Source: Haplosporangium gracile (Eukaryota; Mortierellomycota; Mortierellomycetes; Mortierellales; Mortierellaceae). Taken from it: a DNA stretch of 37,293 nucleotides. Each line of letters begins with the position of its first letter. Positions within the stretch are counted from its first letter, which is position 1. The notes under the pieces are model-generated. The model was given only the letters and a program-made list of their open reading frames with translations, made no database searches and was not told where the DNA came from. The position numbers and the translations under genes are program-made. Below, in pieces: positions 35,401-37,293 of this stretch. The stretch covers positions 1 to 37,293 of the forward strand of contig JAAAUF010000363.1 in assembly GCA_015499985.1 (NCBI GenBank), in the 5' to 3' direction.

Positions 35401-35408
35401 CCGTGTAA
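29478..35408 (+). CDS. CSC1/OSCA/TMEM63-family membrane channel, very long
   Basis: Exons 29478-30639, 30810-32171, 32263-32339 and 32439-35408 total 5571 bases, about 1856 residues. Family members are osmotically or mechanically gated cation channels. Yeast Csc1 has 782 residues. Order: TM0 (about 46-67); the LGWIPGLFF motif; an insert of about 180 Ser/Thr/Gln-rich residues; SKIGLDHYLLIRFLKM with TM1 (about 312-337); TM2 at the exon 1/2 junction (LALFSGLILAWSW); the RRM-like cytosolic domain (VVLLQNLPEDLRTVESLKQLF); INPRDIEWRVL; and the DUF221 helices with RCYFYFLLANVVAVHPI across the last intron, interrupted by another insert. After the last TM (about 33230) comes a cytosolic tail of some 720 residues, mostly disordered but ending in a more ordered part containing VYQEVMKAVADAVALADQEI. 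All introns keep phase. The tail has no domain I recognise. Confidence 0.87.
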
Positions 35409-35471
35409 AAATTGCGGTCATCGAAAAAATAAATGGTATTCCGTCACACAACACACCAAACATTTAAAAAA

Positions 35472-35566
35472 GCCCATGCGTGAGCGCACAGACGTATCAT
35501 TACTCCAGTGTGGAGGAGATAAGATACATCCGCATTGACGACACGTCTGTGCGCTCCCTCATGGGA
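35472..35566. repeat. Imperfect inverted repeat between convergent genes
   Basis: Arms 35472-35497 and 35541-35566 are 26 bases each, complementary at 22 positions with a perfect 14-base core (gagcgcacagacgt), and separated by a 43-base spacer. In RNA of either strand it would form a long hairpin. It lies 64 bp after the CSC1-like stop and 120 bp before the ABC transporter stop, so it is probably in both 3' UTRs. Confidence 0.8.
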
Positions 35567-35685
35567 ACTCTTCTTCTTCAGTAATTTGATTGGGACGAGG
35601 ATGACGCGCACTTAATAGAAGTAAAATAAAATACAAATTTAGTTTATAAAGGTTTAATATGTTTTTGATCATTTAAAGAAAGGTA

Positions 35686-37293
35686 TCAAGACTCGCCGGC
35701 TTGCTTCGCCAGCTTGTAGAACAACGAGTTTTCGTCCTGAAGTAACACCTTGGGCGCATCATACTCCACAACACGACCATGATCCAGCACCAGAATCCTG
35801 TCCGAATCCATCACAGTCTTGATACGATGCGCAATCGTCAAAATCGTTCGCTCTTTGAACTCGGTCCGGATCGTCTTTTGGATCAGTTCGTCTGTTTCGA
35901 TATCCACCGCTGACGTCGCCTCGTCCAACACCAGGATCTTGGTCTTTCTCAGCAACGCTCTTGCAAGGCAGATCAAGGAACGTTGGCCGACGGAAAAGTT
36001 CTCGCCATTCTGCGCAACCTGGAACAGCAATCCGCCTGGCAATGCGGTGATTACAGACTTGAGGTACGAACGCTCCAGCGCCTCCCACAACACTGCATCT
36101 TCCAGCTCCTCGAATGGGTCAAGATTCTCGCGAACAGTTCCAGCAAATAGGACAGGCTCCTGTGGGATTATCGACAGATTCTTGCGCAAGTCGGCCAGCC
36201 CCAGGGTAGAGATGTCGATATTGTCAATCACAATCTTGCCGCCATCCATTTGGTCTTCCTCGTGGTTGTTCTGGTCCTGAGACTCCTGGTTGCTATTGCT
36301 GCTGGTTGCTTTCGCCCACTCACTATTGGCTGCCTCGATCATCCTGAACAGCGCCAATGTCAAACTTGACTTGCCGGCACCCGTCCTCCCAACAATCCCA
36401 ACCTTCTGACCTCCCTCAATCGTGAATGAGATGCTCCTCAGGATCAAGTCCATACCCTCTCGATACCGGGTTGAGTAGTCGAAAAACTCAATCTTGCCCT
36501 CCTGTGGCCAATGCTTATCCAGTGCACGACCCGCCTCAGAATCAGGCACCGTCAGTAAGGGTGCCTCAGTCCTCATCTCCGAGTACTCCTCAACTCGTTC
36601 GATAGCAATCAGATGCAGGTACATGTCACAGTAATGTCTCGTGAGCCAGATCAGCGCCTGGGCATTCGACATGGCAAAGCTGAGCGCCAATCCTGCAGTC
36701 GCAGCATTGACCGATCCCTGAGGCAACAAGACGAACCAAAGAGCAACTAGCAGCGTAATAAAGACATTGATCATCTGAACTTGAATCTCCATCCATCGAA
36801 TACAGTACCCATATGCAACAAACGCGTTCGCGTGAATGTCACACCACCTCGAGTTGGCCTTGATGAACCGATCCTGAAGTCCCATGGCTCGAATAGTCGA
36901 TACACCCGCAAGGGTTTCCTGGAAATCTTGGAAAACGGGCGACTTTGTGATACGGAAAACGCGTTTGGCGACCCGGGAGGTGTGGAGGTAGTACTTTTGG
37001 ATGAGGAAGTAGATGAAGGCGATGAAGGGTGATGCAAGGAGGAATAGAGGGGTTGTGAATGCCACGACAATGAGGGAGGTGATAACAGCGACACCGTGGA
37101 GGATGATCTGATATAGTTTTGCAGGAATATGCTCGTCAATGGATTGAAAGTCGCTTGACGCGACATTAATGATCCGTCCCAGTCTACAAAGGCAAACTAA
37201 AAGGTTAAAAAAAGACCAAAAAAACGCGTAGCTAACCAAAAAAAAAAAAAAGAGGACAATTTTAAAATGACTTACGGGGGGGGGTCAAAGAAA
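35686..37293 (-). CDS. ABCC/MRP-type ABC transporter, C-terminal half (partial)
   Basis: The gene runs off the right edge. The last exon is 35686-37183. It joins a partial exon at 37276-37293 through a GTAAGT..TAG intron (37184-37275) and rebuilds FFDPPPLGRIINVASSDF, the MRP motif usually read as FDTTPxGR. The second transmembrane domain follows (helices around LYQIILHGVAVITSLIVVAF and MINVFITLLVALWFVLL). The second nucleotide-binding domain has Walker A GRTGAGKSS, the Q-loop IIPQEPVLFAGTVREN, the signature FSVGQRSLICLARALL, Walker B ILVLDEATSAVD and the switch His in TIAHR. An Asn/Gln/Asp-rich insert of about 30 residues sits between Walker A and the Q-loop. It probably exports organic anions or glutathione conjugates at the vacuole or plasma membrane; the substrate cannot be told from this half. 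Confidence 0.9.

Noticed and set aside
1..37293. tRNA or rRNA genes, CRISPR arrays, complete transposons
   Set aside because: No tRNA-like arms, rRNA segments, spaced direct repeats, transposase or reverse-transcriptase motifs were found by eye on either strand.

Overview
The window is nuclear DNA from a fungus. Coding regions are split by many short GT-AG introns (mostly 70-160 bp), intergenic DNA is rich in poly-A, poly-T and CT/GA tracts, and all recognisable products are eukaryotic. Two genes, MED23 and SCAI, are missing from the model yeasts but kept in early-diverging fungi, and a third encodes a bacterial-type RNase P protein domain. This points to Mucoromycota, most likely Mortierellomycotina; the lineage is an inference, not something read directly.

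Left part (1-4039): two tandem copies of a small secreted-protein gene of unknown function. The left copy is cut by the window edge. The right copy has a signal peptide but an in-frame TAG. A 2.4 kb gene-poor stretch separates them. Next (4040-17661) is a compact block: MED23 (Mediator tail subunit, minus), UGO1 (mitochondrial outer-membrane fusion factor, minus), a divergently transcribed RnpA-like gene with a mitochondrial presequence (plus), and SCAI (transcriptional cofactor, minus, 15 exons). UGO1 and the RnpA-like gene share a 277 bp divergent promoter and both products should act in mitochondria.

Middle part (17662-24931): a 2.35 kb interval with a broken Argonaute PIWI fragment; a pepsin-like aspartic protease with a long pro-region carrying three copies of an RSNIYPERG-like motif and a 64-N assembly gap; and an unrecognised disordered protein of 330 residues.

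Right part (24932-37293): an oxysterol-binding protein of the short Kes1/Osh4 type with an unusually long first intron; a very large CSC1/OSCA/TMEM63-family channel (about 1856 residues); and the 3' end of an ABCC/MRP-type ABC transporter, convergent with the channel. An imperfect inverted repeat lies between those two stop codons.

I rebuilt exon structures by hand from splice signals, reading-frame phase and family similarity. Every multi-exon model given adds up to a whole number of codons except the protease, where the gap breaks the frame. The best lead is the nuclear RnpA-like gene. Some zygomycete mitochondrial genomes, Mortierella included, encode bacteria-like RNase P RNA, so this protein could be its partner.
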